A stretch of DNA of 64,000 bases from Neoceratodus forsteri (lineage: Eukaryota; Chordata; Ceratodontiformes; Ceratodontidae): the NCBI GenBank assembly GCA_016271365.2, contig CM057453.1, forward strand, positions 1,094,198,501 to 1,094,262,500, given 5' to 3'. Position 1 is the first letter of the stretch, and each line of letters starts with the position of its first letter. This document shows, piece after piece, positions 34,020 through 45,690 of the stretch. The position numbers and the translations under genes were made by a program. Below the pieces are notes generated by a model. The model had not been told where the DNA came from and searched no databases. It saw only the letters and a program-made list of their open reading frames with translations.

Positions 34020-35895
34020 GTGTCAGCCCGGGTCGACTCCCCAATTCCAGTAGGAGGCAGGCTGGCTTACTGCTTCCAGGCCTGGAAGTCTGTCACCTCA
34101 GACAAGTGGGTCCTAGAGGTAGTAACCCTGGGATTGGCCCTCAGTTTCAAAAAACTTCCAAAAATGAGGGTCAGGTCTTTTCGATCTGCAAACATCTCCG
34201 AAACCATTGTTTTAGAAGCAGAGGTTTCCTCTTTGTTGGCTCGAAGAGCCATACAGAGAGTTCCTACTCCACACAGAGGCAAAGGTCTGTACTCCAGATA
34301 CTTCCTTACCCCAAAAAAGACAGGGGAGTGGTGGCCCATCCTAGACTTAAGGTATTTGAACAAACACATTTTAAAACCAAAGTTCAAAATGGTAACTCTG
34401 GGAGTAATTCTTCCCTCTCTAAGGCCCGGAGACTGGTTAGCTTCCCTGGACTTCAAGGATGCCTACTTCCATATTCCCATCAGGTGCTGGAAAGTACCTC
34501 AGGTTCGAGTTGCCTTCAGGCCATTATCAATTCAGAGCTATGCCTTTCGGTCTAACATCAGCTTCTAGGGTGTTTACAAAGTGCCTTGCAGTAACAGTTG
34601 CCTTCCTCAGAAGGCAGGGCATTTCTCTATTTCCATACCTGGATGACTGGATCATTGTAGGGCAGTCTTCCGACCAGGTCAAGTCAGCTCTACAGGTCAC
34701 TCGGGATCTGCTCAGTTCCTTGGGGTTCCTTCTCAACCTGCCAAAGTCAGTTATCGAACCAGTACAGCTTCTCGCTTTCATAGGGATAGCGTTACTGTTC
34801 AAGCAAAGGCATTCCTTCCGCTTGCAAGAGTTCAGGCCCTTACAGATCTCGCTTCTTTTCATCCTCTGGTTTCTCGTCCAGCAAGACATTTTCTTCAGCT
34901 CTGAGGCCACATGGCAGCTTCCACTGCAGTAGTGCAAGGTGCCAGGTTCCAGATGAGGGACATTCAATTCCATCTAAGGTCCTCTTGGTCTTAGAAGAAA
35001 GACTCTCTTACCAAACTGATTCCAGCGACTCAGACTCTGGTCCAAGCTCTTCAGTGCTGGCTGGACCAAGACAATCTCAGACAAGGTATCCCATTTCTCA
35101 AGCAAACTCCCTCGGTGATCCTCACCTCAGATGCTTCTCTGTTGGGTTGGGCAGCTCACCTGGGAGCCCTCACAGCACAAGGGGTTTGGTCCCCAGAAGA
35201 ATCTCTTCTCCATATCAGTCTTCTTGAACTCAGTACAGTATTCTTGGCCCTTCAGGTTTTCTCGGACTCAGTGAGGAACAAGGTGGTTCAGGTCAGGACA
35301 GACGACACCACCACCATGTGGTACATCAACAAGCAGGGGGGCACTCTGTCTATGGCCTTGTGCACGGAGGCCATGAAAGTATGGTCTCTGGCCTACTCCC
35401 TACAAACGTCCCTAACAGCAGTCCACCTCCCAGGGAAGGACAATGTGCTAGCAGATGCTGTCAGCAGAATCTCCCTGGGCCATCACAAATGGACCTTGGA
35501 CACTCTCTCATCCTGAAAGTAATCTTCACCAGGTGGGGCACTCCAGAGATGGATCTCTTCGCAGCCCCAGTCATCAACTTCCCCAGTTCTGCTGCAGACC
35601 TTCAGTCCTGGGGACTGTTCCCCTGGATGCTCTGATATTGAATTGGGAAGGCAAGTTCCTTTATGCCTTTCCTCCCTTTCCCCTGTTGTTCAGAGTTCTA
35701 GTCCAGATCAGGTCACAACCCTGCACAGTGATTCCAGTTGCTCCAGACTGGGCCAGGCAACCTGGTATCCTCTGTTGTTATCATCAGCAGTCTCACCCCA
35801 CCCTGCTCTTCCCAAGAGACACGATCTCTTAACCTCCTCTCAGGGGAGGATTTGGTACCCCAGTCTCTCAGTCTGAAGGCCTGGCTCTTGAAGAG
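34020..35895 (+). pseudogene. DIRS-B2 pol: RT, RNase H, MT-like segment
   Basis: RT has SVTSDKWVLEVVTLGLALS, SRYFLTPKKTGEW, SLDFKDAYFHIPI (34020-34500), then after a frameshift FGLTSASRVFTKC and YLDDWIIVGQ (to about 34790). RNase H is open at 35115-35516: TSDASLLGWAAHLG, VRTDDTTTMWYINKQGG, LADAVSRI. The MT-like part has WGTPEMDLFAAP and KFLYAFPPFPLLF across a frame change. The YLDD and RH acidic residues are intact; frameshifts remain. Confidence 0.83.
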
Positions 35896-36930
35896 TTAAG
35901 AGTACACAGGCCTGCACCTCTCTCAGGGAGTTTTAGATATCTTCAAGGGTTCTCGGAAACCTTCCACCAGGAAAACCTATAACTCCAAATGGAAAAGATT
36001 CAGCATTTTGTGTTCACTCAGGGATATCCTGTCAGATGCTGCAGGTATTGCCACAGTCTTAGATTATCTGGTTCACCTTAATGGCTTAGGCCTTAGGCCA
36101 GCCACTTTAAAAGTTCATCTAGCAGCTGTATCTGCATTCCTGTCAGCAGGGAATGGCTCTTCTCTGGTATCCCACCCTGTCTTTTGAAAGTTCTTTAAAG
36201 GTCTGATCCATATCAACCCTTTTAGACAGCCTACCCTGGCTTGAGATCTCAATATCTGCATTGCTCAGCTTATGCAGCCGCCATTTGAACCTTTGGCTTC
36301 AGCTGAGCTTAAGTACTTGACCTGGAAAACTGTTTCTGGTAGCTGTCACTTCTGCCAGGCGAATTAGTGAATTACAGGCCCTGTCAGTTGAACCTGATTT
36401 TCTTATTCCATAGAGATAAGGTGGTTCTCAGAACCAATAGGGGGTTCTTACCCAAAGTGGTCTCAGATTTCCATCTGAACCAGTCCATGTCCATTCCTGT
36501 GTTTTCACTGATCATTCCTCTTCAGGAGAAAGAAGGTTACACAGTTTGGATGTTAAAAGGGCACTTGGCTATTACATAGAGCATACTAAGGCACATAGGA
36601 ATGACTGTCTTCAATTGTTTCTCACTTATGGTGAAGTGGGAAAAGGTAGGCATGCTACTAAAAGAACTATTGCCAGGTGGATTGTAGCTTGTATACAGTT
36701 CTGCTATACCAAGCAAGGTAAAACACCTCCCTCAGGCCTGAGGGCCCACTCGACTAGGGGTATAGCAGCTTCTCTGGCTGCTGCCAGAGATATACCTTTC
36801 TACTAGAGATATGCAAAGCAGCCACCTGGAAAACAGTCCATACATTCACCAAGCATTACTCTCTGGATATCCTGGCTAGGAGTGATGCTAGGTTTGGTAC
36901 AGCAGTACTGCAGAGCTTATTCCCAAAATA
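35896..36930 (+). pseudogene. DIRS-B2 tyrosine recombinase
   Basis: GSRKPSTRKTYNSKWKRF (about 35948), a TGA near 36186 and a frameshift at about 36330 next to the Arg box (TSARRISELQAL, about 36350). The open C-terminal piece at 36546-36806 has RWIVACIQFCYTKQGK and the HSTRG box. After another indel, the final Tyr is in TKHYSLD (about 36860). It ends FPK-TAG at 36930. All catalytic residues are codable but in three frames. Confidence 0.82.
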
Positions 36931-36977
36931 GGTTCGGTACCCTCCTCCATGGAGGTACTGCTTGGTAGTCTGCATAT

Positions 36978-36994
36978 CAATCAATCAATCAATA
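36978..36994. repeat. (CAAT)n tail of the L2 LINE
   Basis: Four CAAT units directly at the LINE 3' junction, read as a TTGA repeat on the coding strand. Short tandem tails of this kind are usual for L2-type 3' ends. Confidence 0.75.
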
Positions 36995-39369
36995 TCTTTA
37001 TTTATCCAGGCGGGCACCATTGAGCAAGCTCATTTACAAGGTGGTCCTGCGGTCCTACAGTAATAATACAGAAAAACAAGTTACAATATTACAAACAATA
37101 AAATAGCTGCTATTATAGTAAAAAATGCACATTTACAGGTAATATACATTGAACATAGAACTTCAAGGAGTCGTGGATAATGAACTTGTGCTGGCTCCAA
37201 GCCCAAGAACTGTGCATTTTGTAGTGCGAAATGTTAGGGAGAGGGTAGGCATACCAGATAGAAGCATAATGTAGGAGGAGGTGGGGAATAGGGGCGCAAG
37301 CGAAGAGGACCCAGTTGTTAGAGAGTGAGGGATTGGGAGGGCGGAGGACCGTACGAAAGGCGACGAAGCGCTTTTGCTACAAAACGCGGCGACATATGGA
37401 GGAGAAACACTGCCGTTGTACTAAGTGCAAGAAGAGAAATATAGTAGCAGGGGCAGAACTGGGAGGATGCTGGAGGTTGGGGCAGAGAGAGGTGTTGGAT
37501 GGACGCGGGACCGAATATTTTTTCGGGCGAAAGATAATTATCCCCAAGTGCGGTAGCATGTGCTAGAATCAGGCTGCAGCTGTTCAGAGCATCAAAGAAT
37601 AAGATATGGGAGTTGGGCAATAAATCCTGTGGATCTTTTGGTGGGCATGCTAGAGGCAGAGGCACACATTTCAGCTGGGGGGCCGCCGTTTGAGGGAGGG
37701 AGGAGGTTAGTGTCTAGTAAAGCAGTTGCAAATTTCTGTAATGCCATCACGGTAACACCTTTTGAACAAAAGGGTACTTACTGGGGTTTTCAGCTTAAGT
37801 GTTTTTTGGGTTTTATTCCATATTGATGGGAGTGCAAATCCAAAGGCGGCTCTCCCGACTCGTGTGAGTGCCCGGAGTATATTTAGCAGGAGTTGTGAGC
37901 AGCTTCTAAGGGAATAATTCCTGGGCACAATCGGAGACACAGTCGATGATGTATTGAGGGAGTTTGCCATTGAGGGCTCTAAGTGTCCAGAGTACTGCAT
38001 TAAAGTTGCGCCTATAGTGAAGTGAGGTCCAGCCCGTGGCAGTACAGAAAAGTGAATGATGGTAGAGAGGGAGGTCCGTGAAGAAGCATCTAACTCTGTG
38101 AAGCGTATCCAATTTTCCAAGATAGGAAGCCTTAGCTACTGTATATGAAGTCTGCTTAATCAATTAAGGACAGGAACGTGGCTTGACTGAGTACGTTTCT
38201 TTAGTCTGCTGTAAGAAGTCTTCTTATCCTGTAAAAAAAGGCCAAGTCTTTGCCTTAATTTTTTCAGCAAGTCTTCCAGGTGGTCAGTGAAGGAGAGTTT
38301 ACAGTCGATCCAGACTCCAAGATATCTGAATTTCGGAATATACTCTAAGCACTCTCCCAGCATCGTGGTTATTGGGGGGAGGGAGTCAGTAGCGCTTGTG
38401 TAGTTTGCGGGATAAAATAACATGGCTTTAGTTTTCTTACCGTTTAATAGCAGTTTTTTATTGATTAGTTGGAGTTGCAGGAGGTTGAAATCTTTTTGTA
38501 GGTCAGTACAAGCTTTTTTTTGTGTGGGACAACTCTGGTACAGCACTGTCATCTGCGAATAAGCGAATATTTACATCCTTGATTCCCTCATCGCTGTTGT
38601 TGATGAACGCTGCGAAGAGGAGGGGACCTAATATGGATCCCTGAGAGACACCTCTTTGTAGGAGTTTTAGGGCAGATAGTTCGCCATCTGCTTTCACCTG
38701 CTGGTATCTGTCAGATATTCAGAGAACCAGTTTAGAGAAGTAACATCCAATCCTAGTGCTTTTAGCGAGTCGAGGAGCAGGTCGTGGTTGACTGTCAAAT
38801 GCTTTGCTGAGATCAAGAAACACAGCACATACTGACTTTTTATGCTCCAACTCCAGCTGCCAGATGTTGGTTACTTTAGCTAATGCCGAGACTGTACTGT
38901 GGTTGGCTCTGAATCCGGATTGAAGGGGGTTTAGTAATTTTTCTGTCAATGAAGGATCTTAGTTGGCCATTTACTATTTTTTTCCAGTAGCTCCGAGAGT
39001 GTGGGTAGGAGAAAAATTGGCCTATAGTTATTAAGGTCACAAGAGTCTCCAGATTTAAATAGCGGGATAATGTGTGCGATCTGCCATATTTGAGGGAGGG
39101 TACCTTGTGTTAGGGACAGGTTGAATAAATGAGTAATAGCATGCCACATATTGGCAGTGCCTATCTTTAGGAAGTATGGTTCAAGTGCATCTGCGCCGGT
39201 AATTTTCTTAGTATCCAGGTGGAGAATCAAGTCTTCCACTTCCTTGAGGGAAACTGATGAGAATGAGAAATGTTGACTAGCGGAGCCAACATTTGGTGGG
39301 GTCATGCCAAGTTGGGTGTGCTGGGTACATGCAGGCGAGTTACTGAAGGCTAAGCCTGCTGTGGCGAAG

Positions 39370-39593
39370 TACATAGATACATAGACAGTGTCGGCAGATA
39401 AGGGCCTATGGCCCACCTAGTCTGCCCATTTGAGCTTGTAAGTTCAGTTTGTTTTCCTAGAAGTCTATTTCCCCTTACCCCTGACCTCTAGAATTCCTTT
39501 ATGTCTATCCCATGCATTCTTAAATCCCGTGATTGTTTCAGCCCCCACCACTTCCTCTGGCAGGGTGTTCCACTTGTCCACCAGTGCGTGTTG
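39370..39593 (-). mobile_element. CR1 3'-end fragment inside the L2 LINE
   Basis: On the - strand it encodes HALVDKWNTLPEEVV and TGFKNAWDRHKG, then a short 3' UTR ending in TCTATGTATCTATGT, a CR1-type octamer-like tail. L2 RT-linker sequence (DKRDTAGI, then YFATAGLAF) flanks it on both sides. The 3' UTR pattern (GGGCAGACTAGGTGGGCCAT) resembles repeats I associate with caecilian genomes, from memory only. Confidence 0.75.
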
Positions 39594-40793
39594 AATGCCT
39601 GCAGTATCTCTTTTGTCGTTGATTACTGTATTATCAGAGGTAATTTTTGTAGGGAGCATATTTTGTGACATGGCTTCTGCCAGTTCTTTGATTGTGGCCC
39701 AGAATTTAGAGGGACAATTGGCTGCAGTATCTAGTTCTGCTTGGTAATAGCAGGCTTTAGCTTCCCTAATCAGTTTGGCGTAGCGATTTCTAGCTGTTCT
39801 AAAGAGACGCCAGTCTTCCTCTTTTTGGGATTTGCAGGCAGCTTTCCAGAGTTTATCCCTGGACAGTAGTGCAGCCTTGAGTTCTTAAGTGAACCAACGG
39901 CATTTCCTAGCCTTTATGCGTATTTTTCAAAGAGGCACATCTAGATTAATGGCGTAGGTAATGATTTCATGTAGTATAGAATATGCAGTTTTAACAAGGT
40001 AAAAACTTTGCCACAAGGAGGAGTTTTTTAGGTCAAGTAGGTATGCCTTTGGCTCGAATGACCTGGTTGACCTTTTGGTGGCGAATCTGGCCGTAGTTGG
40101 CACTTTGTTGGCTGCCCAAGCTCCAGCTATTAGGCAGTGGTCACTAATATACACGTCAAAGGTTCCAACCTGGGAGAAGGAATGGGGTTTATTCACAAGC
40201 AGGACATCCAGAAGGGTACTTTTGGCTGTATTCGTTTTGTTGATACGGGTGGGCTCTTCGTTGAGTAGGGTGAAACCAAGGGAGTCGCAGAAAGATTTAA
40301 GCGGGTGACCGGCTTCCGACAGCCAATCGTAGTTTAGATCCCTGAGGATATTTGTTTCCAGGGGGCTAGTGTCCAAGATAGTTGTAAGATAGGACAAGAG
40401 CTGAGTACCGGCAGATGGTGGTCTATAGCATCCTATGACTCAGAATGCTAACGATGGGGATAGGTCAGTTTTTATGTCCAGGCACTCAAATCCCGCTACC
40501 AGTGAGTTAAAAGTAAGTGTAGATGCCACAAATCTATCTTTGATGTAGATGTCGACCCCACCTCCTCTGGATTGCCTATCGCATCTAAAGATCTGGTAGT
40601 TAAGTATATTAATTACGCTATTTGGCGTGGAGGGCCGAAGCCAGGATTCTGAGATAACAAGCACATCTGGCATTGTATGGGCGGTCCACGCCTGGATACG
40701 GGTGAATTTTTTCAGCAGGCTGCACACGTTAATGTGCATAAAACTAATACCTTTAAGAGATAGTGACTCAGAAGAGGAGGGAAGTTTATTTTT

Positions 40794-40826
40794 GGGCCCT
40801 GGATTAAGCTCGACATTGCCAGAGCA
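40794..40826 (-). other. 2A-like motif in LINE ORF2 N-terminus
   Basis: Encodes CSGNVELNPGP. The consensus of ribosome-skipping 2A peptides is D-x-E-x-NPGP; here the Asp is Asn. It follows a poly-Leu stretch at residues 20-26. 2A-like sequences at this place are known in CR1/L2-type LINEs. Confidence 0.7.
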
Positions 40827-42052
40827 GAGTAAGAGGAGGAGTAGCAATTTTTTCAGGGATTCAAGTGAAAGGCAATGAGCTTGAGGCTTTTTCCGGCTTG
40901 GCATGGAGGAGGAACCGTGGTGTCAAGCTTTGTTTTTTAATTTATGCAAGCCTGAGGACACTGAGGCTAATTCTCTGGCTGTGTAACGCCAGTGGGAGTA
41001 ACTCGAATTAATTAGAGATAAGGAAGGAGGCATTGACAAACCTGCAGTAGTTGCTCTTCGAGGAAGTTAGTGCACCTGGATCTCTCAAGCGGTGGAGTCC
41101 GATGAGGAGGTTTCGGGCGGCGGCTTCGGCAGCGCAAGACCGCCCGGTGTCTCGGGTTCTCGGCTAGAGAAAGGAGAGAGGAGCTTGAATTAATAGTGGG
41201 GCAACACAAAGGCTAGCAGTCTGAGCGAAAACAGCTCAATTGGCAACTGAAAAGCCTGCGATTTCCTTGGCGCCTTGCAGTCTGGAGAGAGCTACAAAGT
41301 CACGAAGGGGCTGTAACATTTGGTTGCTAGGAACATTTGTAGACAATAAACACAGTTCTTTGGCAAATCAGTCACAGTTCAGTAATTTGTAGTACTATTT
41401 TCAAGTAAAACGGTGCCTTAGCAAGACAGGATAATGCTAGTCGGCAATAAGCAAACTTAAAGTACCAAAATGGTATGCCTCAGCAAGACAGAATGAGATA
41501 AAGCTGCTAGAAGGCTTAGTTGCAAAAAGGGGGATGGGAGGAATTGCAGTTGTTGACAGTAAGTAACCAATAAATTGAAACATCAGATAGGAGTGGGCGG
41601 AGACTGTGTGCATTTAAAGGAGGCCGAAATTTGCAGAGCTAGAACTGAATCAGTTCACATACAGTTGGAGAGAAACTGCAGCGGGGGGGATAGTAAGTTA
41701 CCTTACACAGGCCGAGCAGAACAGGCTAAATTAAAATATATAAATCGGAAGCAGAGTACAGGGATGCAGGCTTACATTAAGCCACACGTCTCGGGTGCTT
41801 CTGTCTCAGGTGAGTGAGACTAGCCAATCAGGGAGCTCTACACAGGCGTGGAGCCAATAGCTCTAGCCTGAGAAGGCGCTGAAATTGAAAACAGCAAATT
41901 GCAAGTGATGATCCGGTTCAGCGTTCACACAGCCCAGAGAAATTGTGGCAATTTTTTCAAGCGCTCTTACCTTATCTATCTCTTTTGGGGTAGGTGATCT
42001 AGACTCTTTGCACCGTAGAGGTGCTATGGCTGGATCGTGACCGCTGCCCGAG

Positions 42053-42597
42053 AATATGTCAGAATACAGTAAGTCTTCATGTTTGAAGAAAAAATTACTC
42101 ACCTTAGTAATTATGTTCCTTCTAATGGAGTCTTACTGTATTCTGACCCCCAACCTCTCCTCTCAGAACCTATTTTTGGGATGTGATCTGGCAGGTACAG
42201 TGTTGCACCTCGGGGTATACATTACACCCCTCCTCTTAGGGTGAGATTGTTGTTGTTGTCCTATGTTTATTTATATATTACTATGTATTGTTCACTGCCT
42301 GTTTTATCTTGGGTTCTCGACTTGAGTCTTTTGGGAACCAAATATTTTGGCTGTTGGTTTGTTTACAATTTCCACACCAGAAGTGTAGTTAGTTGCTCGT
42401 AAGAATCTGACGGTTACACTCTGAAGCACCACAGATAGAGGTTTGAAATTCGAGCTTGAGCTCAACGTTCTATGCTTCTGTATAGAGTTAACTCTTTCAT
42501 CTCCAGGGCAGTTAAAGTGCTGGGGCTAACTGCATATGTCAGAATACAGCAAGACTCCATTAGAAGAAACACAATTACTAAGGTGAGTAATTTTTTC
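42053..42597 (+). repeat. DIRS-B2 ICR remainder and right ITR
   Basis: The ICR resumes GTCAGAATACAGTAAG and contains AAAAAATTACTCACC (about 42089). The right ITR holds TTCTCGACTTGAGTC and GAGCTTGAGCTCAACGTTC, the inverse of 26130-26170. It ends in the intact B terminal palindrome and is followed at 42598 by TTC and the C3 RT frame. Confidence 0.86.
42573..42592. other. Right-terminal palindrome, family B
   Basis: AATTACT, six-base spacer AAGGTG, AGTAATT. It sits five bases before the TTC junction at 42598. The inverted copy in the ICR is at about 42093-42112. Confidence 0.6.
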
Positions 42598-43172
42598 TTC
42601 CCGTACCTAGACGACTGGCTTTTTTCAGCCTCCTCCCCGGACAGTCTGAAGGAATCTCTCTCTTTCACTCTGGACTTGTTTGTCCAGCTGGACATCTCGA
42701 TCAACCTCCCCAAGTCCCAGCTAATACCCTCTCAACGCCTCTAATTTATCAGTGCGGTACTAGACACAGTCCAGAGCAAGGCCTTCTTGCCATTGGATCG
42801 AGCCAAGACTTTAGCTTCCCAGGCCACCTTGGTGGCCAAAGCTCGTTGGACCCCAGCACACTCTGTGCTCAGTCTCTTGGGGCTTATGGCAGCGGCCATC
42901 CCTACTGTCCCCATGGCTAGACTGCACATGAGGGTCACCCAGTGGTCTCTTCGAGTCCAGTGGGACCAACGGTTGGACGACATGAACCAACTGGTCATGA
43001 TCTCTAACAGCCTGCAGAAGGATCTTCTTTGGTGGCAGGATCTCTCCAACCTGCTAGTGGGAGCTTCTTTCCACTCTCTGGCCCCTACCCTGACCCTCAC
43101 GTCGGACGTCCCCAATACGGGTTTGGGGGGCCACAAAACCTAAGGTTTGTGGTCTCTCCAGGAGCAACAGAT
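42598..43172 (+). mobile_element. DIRS-C3, segment 2 (RT end to RNase H start)
   Basis: C3 RT resumes with TTC and PYLDDWLFSA, completing the frame left at 26050. It runs through the RT thumb region (LDISINLPKSQLIPSQ, VTQWSLRVQWDQR) into early RNase H (TLTSDVPNTGLGG), where C4 interrupts it. TAA at about 42742 and 43141 break the frame. The YLDD box is intact; the RH box TDAS is SDVP. Confidence 0.83.
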
Positions 43173-43393
43173 CTTACTTCGAGATACAGCTCTTGCAGCA
43201 GGTTACACCATTAGGACTGAAGCCAGCAGGCGCCAGGACCCCACAGAAATATTTTAGCTAGCAGTCTTCAGCGGGGACCACCTCCGATGTCAGTCCCACC
43301 GTCTACTCACCAGTATCGGCCTCTCGGTCTCCTTGCGCTCGACGACTGTAGAACTACGACAATTTTCGTCTTAATTTGGTATTTGAGAAACTG
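43173..43393 (+). repeat. DIRS-C4 left ITR and leader
   Basis: GAGATACAGCTCTTGCAGCAG, then ACACCATTAGGACTGAAGCC and AGCGGGGACCACCTCCGATG, all found inverted at 48985-49090. The leader runs to the gag ATG. Confidence 0.82.
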
Positions 43394-45690
43394 ATGTCCT
43401 CTCCAACTACATCCTTAGAGGGTCACAACACGAAGTGTGCCTGCGGCAAACAGATCCCCTTCAAGGATCCCCCTTCGGCCTGTGTGCGCTGCCTCGGCCC
43501 GGACCACAACACCAAGGCCTGCCCCTTTTGCCAGGGCTTCAACAGCCGCACCAGGATCCGCTGCCAGAAGGCACCTCAAGCGTTTCTCCTGAAAGAGAAA
43601 CTCAAAAGCATGAACCAGGAACCTTCCTCCCGGGGGGAGCCTTCAAGCAAAACCCACAAACACCAGGAGAAGCACCGGGAAAATGCGAGGTCCAGGTCTC
43701 CTGCGAGGGCCTCAGACTCCCAAAGCTCCGGCTCCAAATCAGACCGCTCTTCCTCCAGGGCTCGGTCACAACCTCTCCCGGTCCAGGTCAGGTCATTTAG
43801 TGGTTCCTCCTCTCTCCAGCCTCTGAAGACTTCGAGGCCTTTGGCCTCCTCTACTCCTTCCAAGGCCTCGTCGAAGTCGGGTGAGCGCCATAAATCTTTC
43901 TCCCGTCGCTGGGACACAGACGCCAGGTCAGTCTCCCAGCCACCCCGAGGTTCGGATCCGGCGCCCGCAAACTAGAGACCTGACGGACGCCGGATGCGGT
44001 CAGGCCAAACATCACCAGGGGCCAGCTCACAGGAGCCGACGACACCCAGACACCGCCGCCGCCAGGCGTCAGGCTTGAATACGCCGGGCCAGGGACCGAC
44101 GCCGGCTACCCCGGAGAAGAGGACTGCACCCCCGTCGCTGGCGGACGCCAGTCAAAGGGACTCCACCAAGGAGAACGCCACATAGCCCGAAGACCAGGCG
44201 GGCGACACCGGAGATGCCGGGCTCCCAAGGGAACCTTCCCCGGAGTGGGAGACCCCCGGGGACCCGACGCCCGACCCCAGCGACAGGCCACTGGCGCCAG
44301 GCCCATCGTTGGGTATGAATCTTGCGGAGGTAAAGGAGCTTTTTACCTTCTGGTGGGGCACCATCAAGAAAGATGTGGTCCCCGCACGTCCTCCTCCTGC
44401 TACACTTGCTACTCCGCCTCCACCTACTCCTTCACCGCCTACGCCCCCTCCTCCACCTAAGGGGCCCGTAGGGCGACCTGCATCTCCCAAGGAGCAGACG
44501 CCACCTCCTACGGGTAGATCTTCGGAAAGAAGGCCTCCCTCCAAATCCCCCTCAGGGTTACCCAGCCCCAAGAGACCCAGATGACGCCGGTGCACTCCGT
44601 CGGAGGATTCCAGGTCGGACACTTCAGTGTGTTCCAGATCACCTTCTCCTCTCAGCATTCCTTCTCCTGACCCACACGACCTATCCAGGTCTCCTCCGGA
44701 TGATCCCTCCTTCGCTGAGATCATGAGTCACATCCAGGAGAACATGGGGTGGGATGCTGAGGAGCTTGACCCCGGAGTGACAACGCCTTGCCTGCTACCT
44801 TCGGCAAAAAGACCCGAAGCCCGTGGTAGTGCCGCCCTTGGTGGATACCTTCGCGGACGCCACCAAGGTTGCCTGGAAACGTCCGCATTCCACTCCCGTG
44901 GTGCCGAAGAAGGCTGACCGCCTATACAAGGCCCCTAGGGAGGACGAGTATTTGGTGAACCATCCTCTGGCTGATTCCCTGGTCATCACTGCTTCGCATG
45001 ACTGGTCTCAGAGACCTCGGCATTTGAGCACCCAGCCACCGGACCAGGAATCCAAGCAGTTCGACGTCCTGGGAAGGCGCACGTACGCGGCTGCTACTTT
45101 GCGCCATCAGGTCACTGAACTATCTGACCCATATGGTTCAGTTCCAGAACGCCCTGTGGGAGCAGGGCCAGGACCTGGTTGAGAAGATGCCCGATGGCGA
45201 ACACAAGGAGGAGCTCTTGAATCTCCTCCGCACAGGTTCAGATCTGGGGACCCAAGTGCTCAGAGCCGCATATGATTTTGCGGACTCTTCAGCCAGAGCT
45301 GCAGCCTCAGGCGTTTGTCTCCGGAGACACTCTTGGCTCCGTGTCTCCGGATTTACCCTGGATGTCCAAAAAAACATCCTGGACATCCCTTATAATGGCG
45401 AGGTCCTGTTTGGTGAAGCCTCTGAAAGAGTAATCACTAAACTCCAGGGCGCAGGGAAGGCAGTCCGATCTGTACAAGCTATGTATAGGTCTCGGCCTAG
45501 TTCCTTTTCGTAGGAACCAGAGCCGTTTTCATGGCCAGCTACAAAGGCAACAGCAACGTTCCGGTCAGCAGCAGAGGGGCACTTTCACACGCAAGGCCCA
45601 GGCCAAGTCATCCCCAGGCAGAGGCCAACAATTTTCAAAGTCGGCCCAGCCTGCAGGGTCAAACGCTGCCATGACATGACTCCTTCCCTG
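43394..45690 (+). pseudogene. DIRS-C4 gag-like gene
   Basis: ATG 43394 (MSSPTTSLEGHN). An intact Cys/His cluster (C-x-CG, DPPSACVRCLG, H, C-x2-C) lies in residues 14-45, followed by a Ser/Arg-rich domain to a TAG at 43974. Further pieces: 44309-44584, strongly Pro-rich (PPPPTPSPPTPPPPP); 44823-45182, with LVNHPLADSLVITAS and DVLGRRTYAAATL; 45133-45513, with FADSSARAAASGV and RRHSWLRVSGFTLD, the counterpart of the AWLR block. Four or more breaks. Confidence 0.8.

Larger units (their letters stand above)
32245..36977 (+). mobile_element. DIRS-B2 body: leader, gag, pol, YR
   Basis: Continues B2 after A4, ending where the L2 LINE interrupts the start of the ICR (CTGCATAT at 36970-36977). It is the most complete B copy and the reference for reconstructing the B1 junctions. 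Confidence 0.87.
37707..40904 (-). pseudogene. L2 LINE ORF2: 2A-like leader, endonuclease, RT
   Basis: Proposed start MPSRKKPQ at 40904. A hydrophobic LLLLLLL run and a NPGP motif are followed by an APE endonuclease (FMHINVCSLLKK, ISESWLRP, SRGGGV). RT lies at about 39360-38160, with [45 protein letters not shown] and FADDS. The C-terminal block (38163-37707) has ALNGKLPQYI and RAAFGFALPSIWN, typical of L2. Stops and frameshifts occur (for example after AFDS and at 40440), and a CR1 insert lies at 39370-39593. It would nick DNA and prime reverse transcription. Confidence 0.83.
36978..42052 (-). mobile_element. L2-clade LINE, near full length
   Basis: Non-LTR retrotransposon on the - strand, splitting the B2 ICR (CTGCATAT left, GTCAGAATAC right, with a possible ATAT duplication). 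The 3' end carries a (TTGA)n-type tail, seen on + as CAATCAATCAATCAATATC. It encodes an endonuclease and RT on -. The 5' 1.1 kb (40905-42052) has no recognised ORF1. A CR1 fragment interrupts it at 39370-39593. Confidence 0.85.

Noticed and set aside
43994..44724. Gly-rich minus-strand frame (44152-44724) as a gene
   Set aside because: It is the complement of the Pro-rich C4 gag segment.
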